Shown: positions 33,147 to 42,557, counted from the stretch's first letter. The stretch: DNA of 64,000 nt from Pseudomonas sp. ATCC PTA-122608 (GCF_001952855.1 NZ_LPNO01000046.1:196847-260846), one strand, 5' to 3'. Made by a program: numbers and translations. Notes: generated by a model not told the origin, from the letters alone.

Positions 33147-34844
33147 ATGCACAGTTATGACTATTGGCTGATCATCGCCTTCTTTGCCTTGGTGCTGATT
33201 CCGGCACCGGCCCTGGGGCGGTTCTACTACAAGGTAATGGAAGGGCAGCGAACCTGGCTCACGCCGGTGTTCGGCCCGGTCGAGCGCGTTTGCTATCGCC
33301 TCTCGGGTGTCGATGCAGACCAGGAACAGAGCTGGCAGAAATACGCGCTGGCCTTGCTTGCCTTCAACTTTGCGGGTTTCTTGCTGCTGTTCGCGTTTTT
33401 GCTGTTCCAGCAGTATCTGCCGCTGAACCCGCAGAAATTGCCGGGGCTGGAATGGACCCTGGCGTTTAACACCGCGATCAGTTTCATGACCAACACCAAC
33501 TGGCAGAACTACAGTGGTGAAGCGTCCCTGAGCTACCTCAGCCAGATGGCTGGCCTCACCGTGCAGAACTTCGTCAGTGCGGCCACCGGTCTCGCGGTAC
33601 TCGTCGCGTTGTGCCGTGGGATCGGTCGCAAATCCACCAAGACTTTAGGTAACTTCTGGGTCGACATGACCCGCGCTACGCTCTACGGCCTGCTGCCGAT
33701 GTGCCTGGTGTTTGCATTGTTCCTGGTCTGGCAGGGCGTACCACAAACCTTCGCGCACTATGTGAGCGCGGTAACCATGCAGGGTGTTGACCAGGTGATC
33801 CCACTGGGCCCGGCCGCCAGCCAGATTGCGATCAAGCAATTGGGCACCAACGGCGGTGGCTTCTTCGGTGTCAACTCGGCGCATCCATTTGAAGACCCGA
33901 CTGCCTGGGCCAACCTGTTTGAGCTGGGCGCGATCATCCTGATTCCGGTCGCGCTGGTGTTCACCTTTGGCCACTACGTGAAAGACCTGCGTCAGAGCCG
34001 GGCGATCCTCGGTTGCATGCTGGCCTTGTTCATCATCGGCGGCGCTACCGCGATGTGGGCCGAGTACCAGCCCAACCCGGCGCTGAACAACCCGGCGGTT
34101 GAACAGGCCGCGCCGCAGGAAGGTAAAGAAGCGCGCTTCGGCACCACCGGTACCGTGTTGTGGTCGGTGGCTACGACCGCCGCGTCCAACGGTTCGGTCA
34201 ACGGCATGCAAGACAGCCTCAACCCTCTGAGTGGGATGGTCTCGCTGGTCAACATGATGGTCGGCGAAGTGATCTTCGGCGGCGTCGGTGCCGGCATGTA
34301 CGGCATGTTGCTTAACGTGTTGATCGCGGTATTCCTCGCCGGCTTGATGATTGGCCGTACACCGGAATACCTCGGCAAGAAACTCCAGGCCAAGGAAGTG
34401 CAGTTGCTGGTCGTGACCTTGCTGGTGATGCCGGTCGGCACCCTGGTGCTGGGCGCCATCGCCGCCAGCCTGCCTGGCCCGGCTGGCGCCATCAGTAACC
34501 CTGGCCCCCACGGTTTCAGTCAGTTGCTGTACGCCTACACCTCGGCCAGTGCGAACAACGGTTCGGCGTTCGGCGGTTTCAGCGCCAACACCACATTCCA
34601 CAACCTGATGATGAGCCTGTCGATGTTGCTTGGCCGCTTCGGCTACATCCTCCCGGTACTGGCCCTGGCCGGCAGCCTGGCGATGAAGAAGACCGCACCG
34701 ATTGGCCAGAACAGCTTCCCGACCCACGGCCCGCTGTTTGTGACCCTGTTGACCGTGACCATTTTGCTGGTGGGCGGCCTGACCTTCCTGCCGACGCTGG
34801 CACTGGGCCCAATTGCTGAACATTTGAGCATGGCTGCTTTTTAA
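33147..34844 (+). CDS. kdpA: Potassium-transporting ATPase subunit A
   Basis: A 565-residue membrane channel subunit that selects K+. About ten helices are seen, with four pore-loop repeats; the clearest are LGTNGGGFFGVNSAHPFEDP near residue 230 and TSASANNGSAFGGF near residue 465. RBS AGGAGCAGGCT lies before the ATG. Its stop abuts the kdpB leader. Length and composition are normal for the family. Confidence 0.97.
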   Translation: MHSYDYWLIIAFFALVLIPAPALGRFYYKVMEGQRTWLTPVFGPVERVCYRLSGVDADQEQSWQKYALALLAFNFAGFLLLFAFLLFQQYLPLNPQKLPGLEWTLAFNTAISFMTNTNWQNYSGEASLSYLSQMAGLTVQNFVSAATGLAVLVALCRGIGRKSTKTLGNFWVDMTRATLYGLLPMCLVFALFLVWQGVPQTFAHYVSAVTMQGVDQVIPLGPAASQIAIKQLGTNGGGFFGVNSAHPFEDPTAWANLFELGAIILIPVALVFTFGHYVKDLRQSRAILGCMLALFIIGGATAMWAEYQPNPALNNPAVEQAAPQEGKEARFGTTGTVLWSVATTAASNGSVNGMQDSLNPLSGMVSLVNMMVGEVIFGGVGAGMYGMLLNVLIAVFLAGLMIGRTPEYLGKKLQAKEVQLLVVTLLVMPVGTLVLGAIAASLPGPAGAISNPGPHGFSQLLYAYTSASANNGSAFGGFSANTTFHNLMMSLSMLLGRFGYILPVLALAGSLAMKKTAPIGQNSFPTHGPLFVTLLTVTILLVGGLTFLPTLALGPIAEHLSMAAF

Positions 34845-34868
34845 ATGAAGAGCCTAGGGGATATGAAA

Positions 34869-36926
34869 ATGAACTTGCCTGCAAAAAACGCGGCTCCCGT
34901 CAAAACCCAGGAGCCGGCCAAAACCGCAATGTCGGCCCTGTGGCGCCCGGCGCTGGTCCAGGCCTTCGTCAAGCTGGACCCGCGCCAGCTGCAGCGTTCG
35001 CCGGTGATGCTGGTGGTCGAACTGACCGCGATCCTCACCACCGTCCTGTGCTTTGTGCCGGATGTTGCCGTACCGACCTACGTCGCCGTGCAAATCGCCG
35101 TGTGGCTGTGGTTCACCGTGCTGTTCGCCAACTTCGCCGAAGCCTTGGCTGAAGGTCGCGGCAAGGCCCGCGCCGACAGCCTCAAGGCTGGTAGCGAGGG
35201 CCTCAGCGCCCGCCGCAAGGAAACCGACGGCAGCTTCAAAGTCGTACCGGCCACCAGCCTGCGCAAAGGTGATGTGGTACGTGTGGCCGCTGGGGAAATG
35301 ATCCCGGGTGACGGCGAAGTCATCGAAGGGATTGCCGCGGTCAACGAAGCGGCGATCACCGGCGAATCGGCTCCGGTTATCCGCGAATCCGGCGGCGACC
35401 GTTCGGCCGTCACCGGCAACACCCGCCTGGTTTCGGACTGGTTGATGATCCGCATCACCGCCAACCCGGGCGAGTCGACCCTGGACCGCATGATTGCCCT
35501 GGTGGAAGGCGCCAAACGCCAGAAAACCCCCAACGAAGTCGCGCTGGATATCCTGCTGATCGGCCTGACGCTGATCTTCCTGCTGGTGGTGGTGACCCTG
35601 CAGCCGTTCGCCCACTTCGCCAATGGCAACCTGCCGCTGGTGTTCCTGGTGGCGCTGTTGGTCACGCTGATTCCGACCACCATCGGCGGCCTGTTGTCGG
35701 CCATCGGTATTGCCGGTATGGACCGCCTGGTGCGCCTCAACGTGATTGCCAAGTCCGGCCGCGCAGTGGAAGCGGCGGGGGACGTGCACGTGCTGTTGCT
35801 GGACAAAACCGGCACCATCACCTTCGGTAACCGTCGCTGCACCAACGTCATCGCCGCGCCCGGTGTCAGCGGCAAGGAGCTGGCCGAAGGCGCACTGCTG
35901 GCGTCCCTGGCGGACGACACGGCCGAAGGTAAATCCATCGTCGAGTACCTGCGTGGCCAGCACCCGCAAGCCGAGCCATCGACGGATGAGTTGACCTCCG
36001 TACCGTTCAGCGCGGAAACCCGCCTGTCCGGCGTCGACTACCAGGGCCGTGTATTCCGTAAAGGCGCTGTAGATTCGCTGCTGGCCTTTATCGGCCTGCA
36101 ACGCCGCGACCTGCAACCGGCGCTGTCCCGGGAAATCGACAAGATCGCACAGAGCGGCGGCACGCCTTTGCTGGTGTGTGCCGACGGCAAGTTGCTCGGC
36201 GCGATTCACCTCAAGGACGTGGTCAAACCCGGCATTCGTGAACGTTTCGCCGAGTTGCGCAAGCTGGGGATTCGCACCGTGATGGTGACCGGTGACAACC
36301 CGCTGACCGCTGCTGCGATTGCCGCTGAAGCTGGCGTGGATGACGTGCTCGCCGAAGCGACGCCAGAGAAAAAGCTGGCACGCATTCGTCACGAACAGAA
36401 CGACGGTCGCCTGGTTGCGATGTGCGGCGACGGTGCCAACGATGCCCCCGCGCTGGCCCAGGCGGACGTCGGCATGGCGATGAATGACGGCACCCAGGCT
36501 GCCCGTGAAGCGGCCAACATGGTCGACCTCGACAGCGACCCGACCAAGCTGCTGGACGTGGTGCAGATCGGCAAGGAATTGCTGGTAACCCGCGGTGCGC
36601 TGACGACGTTCTCTATCGCCAACGACGTGGCCAAGTACTTCGCGATCCTGCCGGCGCTGTTTGCCTCGATCTACCCGCAACTGGGCGTGCTCAACGTGAT
36701 GCACCTGCAAAGCCCGCAAAGCGCGATCCTCTCGGCCATCGTGTTCAACGCGCTGATCATTGTGGTGCTGATCCCGCTGGCACTGCGCGGTGTGCGCGTA
36801 CAGGCGGCGAGTGCGGCGGCATTGCTGCGTCGCAACCTGCTGATCTACGGCCTGGGGGGGATTCTGGTGCCGTTCGTGGGCATCAAGGCGATCGACATGC
36901 TGTTGACCGCGCTGCACCTGGTTTGA
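34869..36926 (+). CDS. kdpB: Potassium-transporting P-type ATPase subunit B
   Basis: A 685-residue P-type ATPase that energises K+ uptake by KdpA. The actuator motif is AAITGESAPV, the phosphorylated aspartate is in DKTGTITFGN near residue 313, and the hinge motif is GDGANDAPAL. Helices group as expected. Start choice: ATG at 34869 follows AGGGGAT at good spacing; ATGs at 34845 and 34863 are in frame but less well placed. It sits between kdpA and a large hairpin before kdpC. Confidence 0.97.
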   Translation: MNLPAKNAAPVKTQEPAKTAMSALWRPALVQAFVKLDPRQLQRSPVMLVVELTAILTTVLCFVPDVAVPTYVAVQIAVWLWFTVLFANFAEALAEGRGKARADSLKAGSEGLSARRKETDGSFKVVPATSLRKGDVVRVAAGEMIPGDGEVIEGIAAVNEAAITGESAPVIRESGGDRSAVTGNTRLVSDWLMIRITANPGESTLDRMIALVEGAKRQKTPNEVALDILLIGLTLIFLLVVVTLQPFAHFANGNLPLVFLVALLVTLIPTTIGGLLSAIGIAGMDRLVRLNVIAKSGRAVEAAGDVHVLLLDKTGTITFGNRRCTNVIAAPGVSGKELAEGALLASLADDTAEGKSIVEYLRGQHPQAEPSTDELTSVPFSAETRLSGVDYQGRVFRKGAVDSLLAFIGLQRRDLQPALSREIDKIAQSGGTPLLVCADGKLLGAIHLKDVVKPGIRERFAELRKLGIRTVMVTGDNPLTAAAIAAEAGVDDVLAEATPEKKLARIRHEQNDGRLVAMCGDGANDAPALAQADVGMAMNDGTQAAREAANMVDLDSDPTKLLDVVQIGKELLVTRGALTTFSIANDVAKYFAILPALFASIYPQLGVLNVMHLQSPQSAILSAIVFNALIIVVLIPLALRGVRVQAASAAALLRRNLLIYGLGGILVPFVGIKAIDMLLTALHLV

Positions 36927-36933
36927 CCCGATG

Positions 36934-36965
36934 CCTGCAGGCGCCGGCAAACCGGTGCCTGCAGG
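36934..36965. repeat. Strong hairpin (REP-like) in the kdpB-kdpC gap
   Basis: CCTGCAGGC (36934-36942) pairs with GCCTGCAGG (36957-36965) and inner CCGG (36944-36947) with CCGG (36952-36955), leaving loop CAAA: a 14-bp stem with one G-U pair. The form recalls a Pseudomonas REP with the core GCCGGC. It lies 8 bp after kdpB and could shield the upstream mRNA or modulate kdpC output. Confidence 0.7.
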
Positions 36966-36993
36966 TTGCAATAACCGAATTGAGGAACTTGAA

Positions 36994-37539
36994 ATGTCCA
37001 ACATAATCCGCCCGGCCCTGAGCCTGCTGGTGTTGATGACCCTGATCACCGGCGTGGCCTATCCCCTGGTTGTCACTGGCGTGGCGCAAGTCGCGTTCCC
37101 TGACCAAGCCAACGGCAGCCTGGTACACGATGCCAGCGGCAAGGTTCGCGGTTCGAGCCTGATCGCCCAGGATTTCACTGGTGACGGCTGGTTCCACCCA
37201 CGACCATCTGCCGGCGCGTTTGCGACGGTTTCCAGCAGCGCCAGCAACCTCGGCCCAAGCAACCCGGCCTTGGCTACCCGCGTATTCGACGACGCCAACA
37301 AGCTGCTGGTACCCGGTCAGGGGCCGGTGCCGATAGCAATGCTGACTACCTCCGGCAGCGGTCTTGATCCACACTTGCCACCACAAGCGATTGCCTATCA
37401 ACTGGCCCGGGTGGCTGCCGCACGTAATCTGCCGGTGGCGACCCTGGAGCGCTTGATGGACGAGCACATCGAAAGCCCGTTGGTGGGCCCGCCGGTGGTG
37501 AACGTGCTGGCGTTGAACATGGCCCTGGAAAAACTGTAA
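36994..37539 (+). CDS. kdpC: Potassium-transporting ATPase subunit C
   Basis: A 181-residue subunit with one N-terminal helix (RPALSLLVLMTLITGVAYPL) and a periplasmic domain ending near MALEKL. Family motifs include GSSLIAQDF, WFHPRPSA and SGSGLDPHLPPQA. The start is ATG at 36994 with TGAGGA upstream; an in-frame ATG at 36931 would add 21 residues encoded within the hairpin and is rejected. KdpC raises the ATP affinity of the complex. Confidence 0.95.
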   Translation: MSNIIRPALSLLVLMTLITGVAYPLVVTGVAQVAFPDQANGSLVHDASGKVRGSSLIAQDFTGDGWFHPRPSAGAFATVSSSASNLGPSNPALATRVFDDANKLLVPGQGPVPIAMLTTSGSGLDPHLPPQAIAYQLARVAAARNLPVATLERLMDEHIESPLVGPPVVNVLALNMALEKL

Positions 37540-37552
37540 ACCGTGGCGCCGC

Positions 37553-37636
37553 TTTCGCGAGCAAGCCCGCTCCCACATTCGACTGAGTTTCATGTTTGGA
37601 ATGCGGTCAAATGTGGGAGCGGGCTTGCTCGCGAAG
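37553..37636. repeat. REP doublet (REPIN) between kdpC and kdpD
   Basis: TTCGCGAGCAAGCCCGCTCC begins at 37554 and its inverted copy GGAGCGGGCTTGCTCGCGAA ends at 37635, about 30 bp apart at their inner ends. Both are the common P. fluorescens REP form. The doublet occupies most of the 143-bp kdpC-kdpD gap. Confidence 0.9.
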
Positions 37637-37682
37637 GCGGACTCAAGAAACCCACATCAACACCTGAAGGAAGCCCGCCCGC

Positions 37683-40334
37683 ATGAGCGACTCCGGCCGC
37701 GCCGATGCCCTGTTAGCCGATCTACCCCGGGACGGCCGTGGCCGGCTCAAAGTCTTCCTCGGCGCCGCGCCCGGCGTGGGCAAGACCTACGCCATGCTCC
37801 AGGCCGCTCACACCCAGCTGCGCCTGGGCGTGCGGCTGATCGCCGGCGTCGTGGAAACCCACGGCCGCGCCGAGACCGAAGCCTTGCTCAGCGGCCTGCC
37901 ACAACAGCCGCTGCTGCGCTCCGAATACCGCGGCGTGATGCTGGAGGAAATGGACCTCGACGGCCTGCTCGCCGCCAAGCCCAAACTGGTGCTGGTGGAC
38001 GAACTGGCCCACAGCAACGCCCCCGGCAGCCGCCACGAAAAACGCTGGCAAGACATCCAGGAATTGCTCTCTGCCGGGATCAACGTATTCACCACAGTCA
38101 ACGTTCAGCATCTGGAAAGCCTCAATGACCAGGTGCGCGGCATCACCGGCGTGCAAGTGCGCGAGACCTTGCCTGACTGGGTCTTGCAGGAAGCCGATGA
38201 GCTGCTGCTGATCGACCTTCCATCCCGCGAATTGCTGGAGCGTCTGCGTGACGGCAAGGTCTACGTGCCGGAACAGGCCCGCGCCGCCATCGATGCGTTC
38301 TTCACCCAGACCAACCTCATGGCCCTGCGCGAGCTGGCGATGCAAACCGCGGCGGCCCACGTCGACGATGATTTGGCCCAGGGTTATCGCCAACTGGGCC
38401 AAGCCGCGCCCGCCGTGCGTGGCCGGTTGCTGGTGGGTGTGGACGGCGATGCCCAGGCCGAACGCCTGGTGCGTCATGCCAGCCGTGTGGCCCAGCGTCG
38501 GCATTTGCCGTGGAGCCTTGTGCATGTGGATAACGGCCGGGTGCGGGATGAACAATCGCGCCTGCGCCTGCAAAACGCCCAGCAACTGGCCGAGCGTCTT
38601 GGCGGCGAAGTGGTGCTGCTGCGGGCGGGGGAGGTGGCGAAGACGCTGATCCAGCACGCAGCCGAGCGTCGTGCCAGCTTGATCCTGGTGGGGCAATCCC
38701 GGCCGCGTTGGCATCGCACCGTGTTTGGGGGTGGCTTGGCCTCACGCTTGCTGCGCAATGCCCGGGGCCTGGAAATCAATGTCCTCGACAGCGACGAAGT
38801 GCCGGCCCCGCCGCGCCTGCCGGATGTGCGTGGGCTGGTGTGGTTTGACTATGCCCTGGCGGTGGTGGCGACCGTGATCGCGGCCGCAGTCGCATGGGGT
38901 GTCGCCAGTGCCTTGCCGTTGCCGAATATCTCTCTGGTGTTCCTCGCCGCCGTATTGCTGGTAGCGGTACGTAGCAGCTTGGGCCCGGCGTTGGCGTGTG
39001 CGGCGCTGTCATTCCTGAGCTACGACTTTCTGTTTATCCCACCGAATTTCTCCTTCGCCATCCAGCGTGAAGAGGACGTGCTGACGCTGTTGTTCTTCCT
39101 GCTGATGGCCGCGCTCACCGGCAACTTGGCCGCGCGCCAGCGTCGGCAGTTGCAAGCGTTGCGCGACACCCAGGAAGAAACCAGCGAGCTGCTCGACCTG
39201 TCCCGCAAGCTCACCGCTGCCACCGATCGCCAGGCGGTGATCAGTGCAGCCGCGCATCACCTGGAAGGCTGGAGCGACCTGCAACTGTGCCTGCTCAACC
39301 GCGACGGCCAGGGCGACTGGAAGGTCGAGACCGGCGGGCCGATCACCTTCACCGAAGCCGAGCGCGCCGCCGCCGATTGGGCCTGGCAGCACGATCAACC
39401 AGCCGGCATGGGCACCGGCACCTTGCCGTTCGGGCGCTGGTGGTGGTGGCCGTTGTCCGGCGAAGAAGGCCCGTTGGGCCTGCTGGGTGTCAGCCCGAAA
39501 GCCGGGCTTGAACTGAGCGGCCAACGCCGTCGCCTGCTCACCGCCTTGAGTCAGCCATTGGCTCAAGCCCTGGCCCGTGCGCAGCTTGGCCAGGAACTCG
39601 AAGCGGCACGCCTGCACGGCGAAACCGAGCAATTGCGCAGCGCCTTGCTGGCCTCCGTGTCTCACGATTTGCGCACACCGCTGACCTCCATGCGTGGCAG
39701 CATCGACAGCCTGCTGGCCCTCGGCGAAGCGATTCCCCTGGAAGATCGCCGGGAGCTGCTGGAAGGCACCCGCGATGAGGCCGAGCGCCTGGATCGCTAC
39801 ATCCAGAACCTGCTGGACATGACTCGCCTGGGCCACGGTGCGCTGAAGCTGGCGCGGGATTGGGTCTCACCCGGCGATATCGTCGGCAGTTCCCTTGGCC
39901 GTTTGCGCGCGGTGCTGGCGCCGCTGCAAGTGACCACCGACGTGCCGCCCGAACTGCCGTTGTTGTACGTGCATGCGGCCTTGATCGAGCAGGCGCTGGT
40001 CAACGTACTGGAAAACGCCGCACGCTTCTCGCCGCCCCAAGGCCGCCTGCAACTCAGTGCTGGTGTGCAGGATAATCAATTGTTCTTCGCTGTTGCCGAT
40101 GAAGGCCCGGGTATTCCCGAGGAGGAGCGGGCGAAGATTTTCGACATGTTCTACACCGCCGCCAGAGGTGATCGTGGCGGGCAGGGCACAGGGCTCGGCC
40201 TGGCGATCTGCCAGGGCATGGTCGGTGCGCACGGCGGGCATATCAGCGTGGCCGATGGCATCGAAGGCCGCGGTACCTGCATCACGTTATTCCTGCCATT
40301 GCAGACCCAGCCTGGCCTGGAAAGCGAACTGTAG
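37683..40334 (+). CDS. kdpD: Sensor histidine kinase KdpD
   Basis: An 883-residue membrane kinase sensing K+ limitation. Residues about 20-230 are the KdpD domain with Walker-A-like GAAPGVGKTYAML and VDELAHSN. A USP-like domain follows (about 250-370), then four closely spaced helices (about 395-490), a GAF-type region, and the kinase core: SVSHDLRTPLTSMRG with the phosphorylated His near residue 662, the N box NVLENAARFS and the G box GQGTGLGLAICQG. RBS GAAGGAA precedes the ATG. The stop codon lies within a REP sequence. Partner: KdpE. Confidence 0.97.
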   Translation: MSDSGRADALLADLPRDGRGRLKVFLGAAPGVGKTYAMLQAAHTQLRLGVRLIAGVVETHGRAETEALLSGLPQQPLLRSEYRGVMLEEMDLDGLLAAKPKLVLVDELAHSNAPGSRHEKRWQDIQELLSAGINVFTTVNVQHLESLNDQVRGITGVQVRETLPDWVLQEADELLLIDLPSRELLERLRDGKVYVPEQARAAIDAFFTQTNLMALRELAMQTAAAHVDDDLAQGYRQLGQAAPAVRGRLLVGVDGDAQAERLVRHASRVAQRRHLPWSLVHVDNGRVRDEQSRLRLQNAQQLAERLGGEVVLLRAGEVAKTLIQHAAERRASLILVGQSRPRWHRTVFGGGLASRLLRNARGLEINVLDSDEVPAPPRLPDVRGLVWFDYALAVVATVIAAAVAWGVASALPLPNISLVFLAAVLLVAVRSSLGPALACAALSFLSYDFLFIPPNFSFAIQREEDVLTLLFFLLMAALTGNLAARQRRQLQALRDTQEETSELLDLSRKLTAATDRQAVISAAAHHLEGWSDLQLCLLNRDGQGDWKVETGGPITFTEAERAAADWAWQHDQPAGMGTGTLPFGRWWWWPLSGEEGPLGLLGVSPKAGLELSGQRRRLLTALSQPLAQALARAQLGQELEAARLHGETEQLRSALLASVSHDLRTPLTSMRGSIDSLLALGEAIPLEDRRELLEGTRDEAERLDRYIQNLLDMTRLGHGALKLARDWVSPGDIVGSSLGRLRAVLAPLQVTTDVPPELPLLYVHAALIEQALVNVLENAARFSPPQGRLQLSAGVQDNQLFFAVADEGPGIPEEERAKIFDMFYTAARGDRGGQGTGLGLAICQGMVGAHGGHISVADGIEGRGTCITLFLPLQTQPGLESEL

Positions 40335-40443
40335 GATCGAGGGGGCGCCTGGCGCTTGCTCGCGAAGATCATTAACGATGATGATGGTGTTCTGAGTTAA
40401 CGCGCAGCCCTTGCGTTTTTCGCGAGCAAGCTCGCTCCTACAA
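40330..40443. repeat. REP doublet between kdpD and kdpE, left copy interrupted
   Basis: The right arm at 40419-40442 is a typical REP (TTCGCGAGCAAGCTCGCTCC and four more bases). The left arm reads TGTAGGATCGAG (40330-40341), then 13 extra bases, then CTTGCTCGCGAA (40355-40366): a REP with an insertion in its loop. It includes the kdpD stop codon (TAG at 40332-40334). Confidence 0.8.
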
Positions 40444-40477
40444 TGAAATGTTTCTTCACGGATTTTGATTGGACACC

Positions 40478-41173
40478 ATGAGCCAGACTGCGACGATTTT
40501 GGTCATTGACGACGAACCGCAGATCCGCAAGTTCTTGCGTATCAGCCTGGCCTCCCAGGGCTACAAAGTGATCGAGGCCGGCACCGGCAACGAAGGCCTG
40601 GCCCAGGCCGCCTTGAGTAAACCGGACCTGCTGGTGCTCGACCTCGGCCTGCCGGACATGGACGGCCAGCAAGTGCTGCGCGAGTTTCGTGAATGGTCCA
40701 CGGTGCCGGTGCTGGTGCTGTCGGTACGTGCCAGCGAAGTGCAAAAGGTCGAGGCGCTGGATAACGGCGCCAACGACTACGTGACCAAGCCGTTTGGCAT
40801 CCAGGAGTTTCTTGCGCGGGTACGGGCGTTGTTGCGCCAGGCGCCGGCGGGGGAGGCACAGGAAGCGGCATTGCGGTTTGGCCCGCTGACGGTAGACCTG
40901 GCTTATCGGCGGGTGCTGCTGGACGGTGTCGAAGTGGCGCTGACCCGCAAGGAATACGCGGTGCTGGCGCAACTGGCGCGGCATCCCGGGCGGGTGATCA
41001 CCCAGCAGCAACTGCTCAAGGATATCTGGGGCCCGACCCATACCGAAGACAGCCATTACCTGCGGATTGTGGTGGGGCATCTGCGCCAGAAACTGGCGGA
41101 TGATCCGACTCAGCCACGGTTTATCGTGACTGAGGCCGGTGTGGGCTATCGGTTGTTGAACACCGAGGCCTGA
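40478..41173 (+). CDS. kdpE: Response regulator KdpE
   Basis: A 231-residue OmpR-type regulator. The receiver (1-120) has IDDEPQ for the acidic pocket, the phosphoacceptor Asp near residue 52 in LVLDLGLPDMDG, and the switch lysine in YVTKPFG. The C-terminal winged helix (about 130-228) includes LTRKEYAVLAQLARHPGRVI and HYLRIVVGHLRQKL. ATG at 40478 gives MSQTATILVIDDEP; a TTG three codons earlier is less likely. Activates kdpFABC when phosphorylated by KdpD. Confidence 0.96.
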   Translation: MSQTATILVIDDEPQIRKFLRISLASQGYKVIEAGTGNEGLAQAALSKPDLLVLDLGLPDMDGQQVLREFREWSTVPVLVLSVRASEVQKVEALDNGANDYVTKPFGIQEFLARVRALLRQAPAGEAQEAALRFGPLTVDLAYRRVLLDGVEVALTRKEYAVLAQLARHPGRVITQQQLLKDIWGPTHTEDSHYLRIVVGHLRQKLADDPTQPRFIVTEAGVGYRLLNTEA

Positions 41174-41188
41174 AGCGTTAGCTCAACC

Positions 41189-41282
41189 TGTGGCGAGGGA
41201 GCTTGCTCCCGTTGGGCTGCGCAGCAGCCCCAAAATCCCGGGAGCGCTTCGCACTCCAGCGGGAGCAAGCTCCCTCGCCACA
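41189..41282. repeat. REP doublet after kdpE
   Basis: TGTGGCGAGGGAGCTTGCTC begins at 41189 and its inverted copy GAGCAAGCTCCCTCGCCACA ends at 41282. Between them lies an inner hairpin GGGCTGC-GCA-GCAGCCC. This is a second REP subtype (GTGGCGAGGGAGC) from that in the kdpC-D gap. It separates kdpE from the converging patatin gene and may end both transcripts. Confidence 0.9.
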
Positions 41283-41302
41283 AAAGCCCTGCTTATAAAA
41301 CC

Positions 41303-42340
41303 TCAGTGTTGCTCACTCTCATACCGATCCAGCGTATCGCTGGCGATCTCCCTGCCCAGCGCGATCAACTCCGGCGCTTTGTAAAACTCGAAAAACCGGC
41401 ACACCCGCTTCGGCACGTTGATCAAAATATCCGGCGGGTACCCTGCGATCTTGTACTGCGCCAGGGACGTCTGCATCACCTCGAAGCTCTGGTTGATCAG
41501 GTCCAGCAGCGACGCCGGCCCCACGTTATCGATGATGAACGAGCCGGTCGCCGACTTTGGCGCCCCGGCCTTTTCCGGTGCCGCCGCCGGTTGTTGTGCC
41601 TCGGGTTCGGCAGAGTCCAGCCACGGGTTGATATCGGCGGCCTGGGCCAGCAGCGCTTCCTGTTCCAGCATCAATAATTGCTCGGCCTGCTTGCGTCGAA
41701 ACGGCAAGTGCGAACCCAGTGAACGCACCAGGTTATCGAAGCGGCTCCTGAACGCCGGCGGACGCTGGATCACCGGCAGCGTGTAGTGCTTCTGGTTGGT
41801 GGAGTTGAGGTTGACCGCGATGATCAGGTCGCAATGGCTCGACACCACTGGCACGATCGGCAGCGGGTTGAGCAGGCCGCCGTCCACCAGCATGCGGTTG
41901 CCCTGCATCACCGGTGTGAACAGGCTGGGAATCGCCGCCGAGGCGCGCATGGCCTGGTGCAGGCAGCCTTCCTGGAACCAGATTTCCTGCTGGTTGGTCA
42001 GGTCGGTGGCCACGGCGGTGTAGGGAATGCGCAGGTCTTCGATATTGATCTCGCCGACGATCTTGCGGATCTGCCCAAAGACCTTCTCGCCACGAATCGC
42101 CCCCAGGCGAAAGCTCACGTCGACCAGGCGCAGTACGTCGAGGTAGTCGAGGCTTTCGATCCAGTTTCGATACGCTTCCAGCTTGCCCGCGGCATAGATC
42201 CCACCCACCACCGCACCCATGGAGCAGCCGGCAATGCAGGCGATGTCGTAGCCGCGTTTTTCGATTTCCTCGATCACGCCGATATGGGCGTAGCCCCGGG
42301 CGCCACCGGAGCCCAGCACCAATGCAACACGTTTGTTCAT
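41303..42340 (-). CDS. Patatin-like phospholipase family protein
   Basis: A 345-residue serine hydrolase of the patatin/RssA type. The oxyanion loop is GSGGARGYAHIG at residues about 9-20, the nucleophile motif GCSMGAVVGG near residue 38 and the catalytic Asp in LVDGGLLNP near 155. The C-terminal third (about 210-345) is a variable extension with an Ala/Pro-rich linker. ATG at 42340 has AGGATCAGGTC upstream. No signal peptide, so cytoplasmic or membrane-associated. Substrate unknown; not an obvious ExoU-type toxin. Confidence 0.88.
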   Translation of the reverse strand: MNKRVALVLGSGGARGYAHIGVIEEIEKRGYDIACIAGCSMGAVVGGIYAAGKLEAYRNWIESLDYLDVLRLVDVSFRLGAIRGEKVFGQIRKIVGEINIEDLRIPYTAVATDLTNQQEIWFQEGCLHQAMRASAAIPSLFTPVMQGNRMLVDGGLLNPLPIVPVVSSHCDLIIAVNLNSTNQKHYTLPVIQRPPAFRSRFDNLVRSLGSHLPFRRKQAEQLLMLEQEALLAQAADINPWLDSAEPEAQQPAAAPEKAGAPKSATGSFIIDNVGPASLLDLINQSFEVMQTSLAQYKIAGYPPDILINVPKRVCRFFEFYKAPELIALGREIASDTLDRYESEQH

Positions 42341-42557
42341 GACCTGATCCTTCGTAAAACAGGTACCCACAATGCACCCATCGAGGGGCGCGCTTCAATC
42401 ATCACTGTCACAACCGATTATTTTCGCGAGCGGGCGATCATGCTCGGGTATGCTCTGGCAATCGGAGCTGCGGATTCAGGCAGTCGGATAAGGCACTTTT
42501 CTGTGTAGGCAACGTCTACAGCTTTGACTGTTTTTTCTTTTCTTGAGGTGTCATTTG

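Noticed and set aside
33645..34823. Minus-strand open frame opposite kdpA, and a similar 731-codon one opposite kdpB
   Set aside because: Both mirror strongly coding plus-strand genes and have the composition of antisense frames.
36931..36993. Upstream in-frame ATG giving KdpC a 21-residue extension
   Set aside because: The extra codons fall in the kdpB-kdpC hairpin and do not resemble KdpC; ATG at 36994 has a proper RBS.
37553..41282. CRISPR-like repeats in the kdp region
   Set aside because: The repeats are inverted REP doublets, few in number and not regularly spaced.
41303..42340. Patatin gene as a secreted ExoU-type or type VI effector
   Set aside because: No secretion signal, chaperone or secretion genes nearby; the GGARG/GCSMG layout is that of the common RssA-like housekeeping group.
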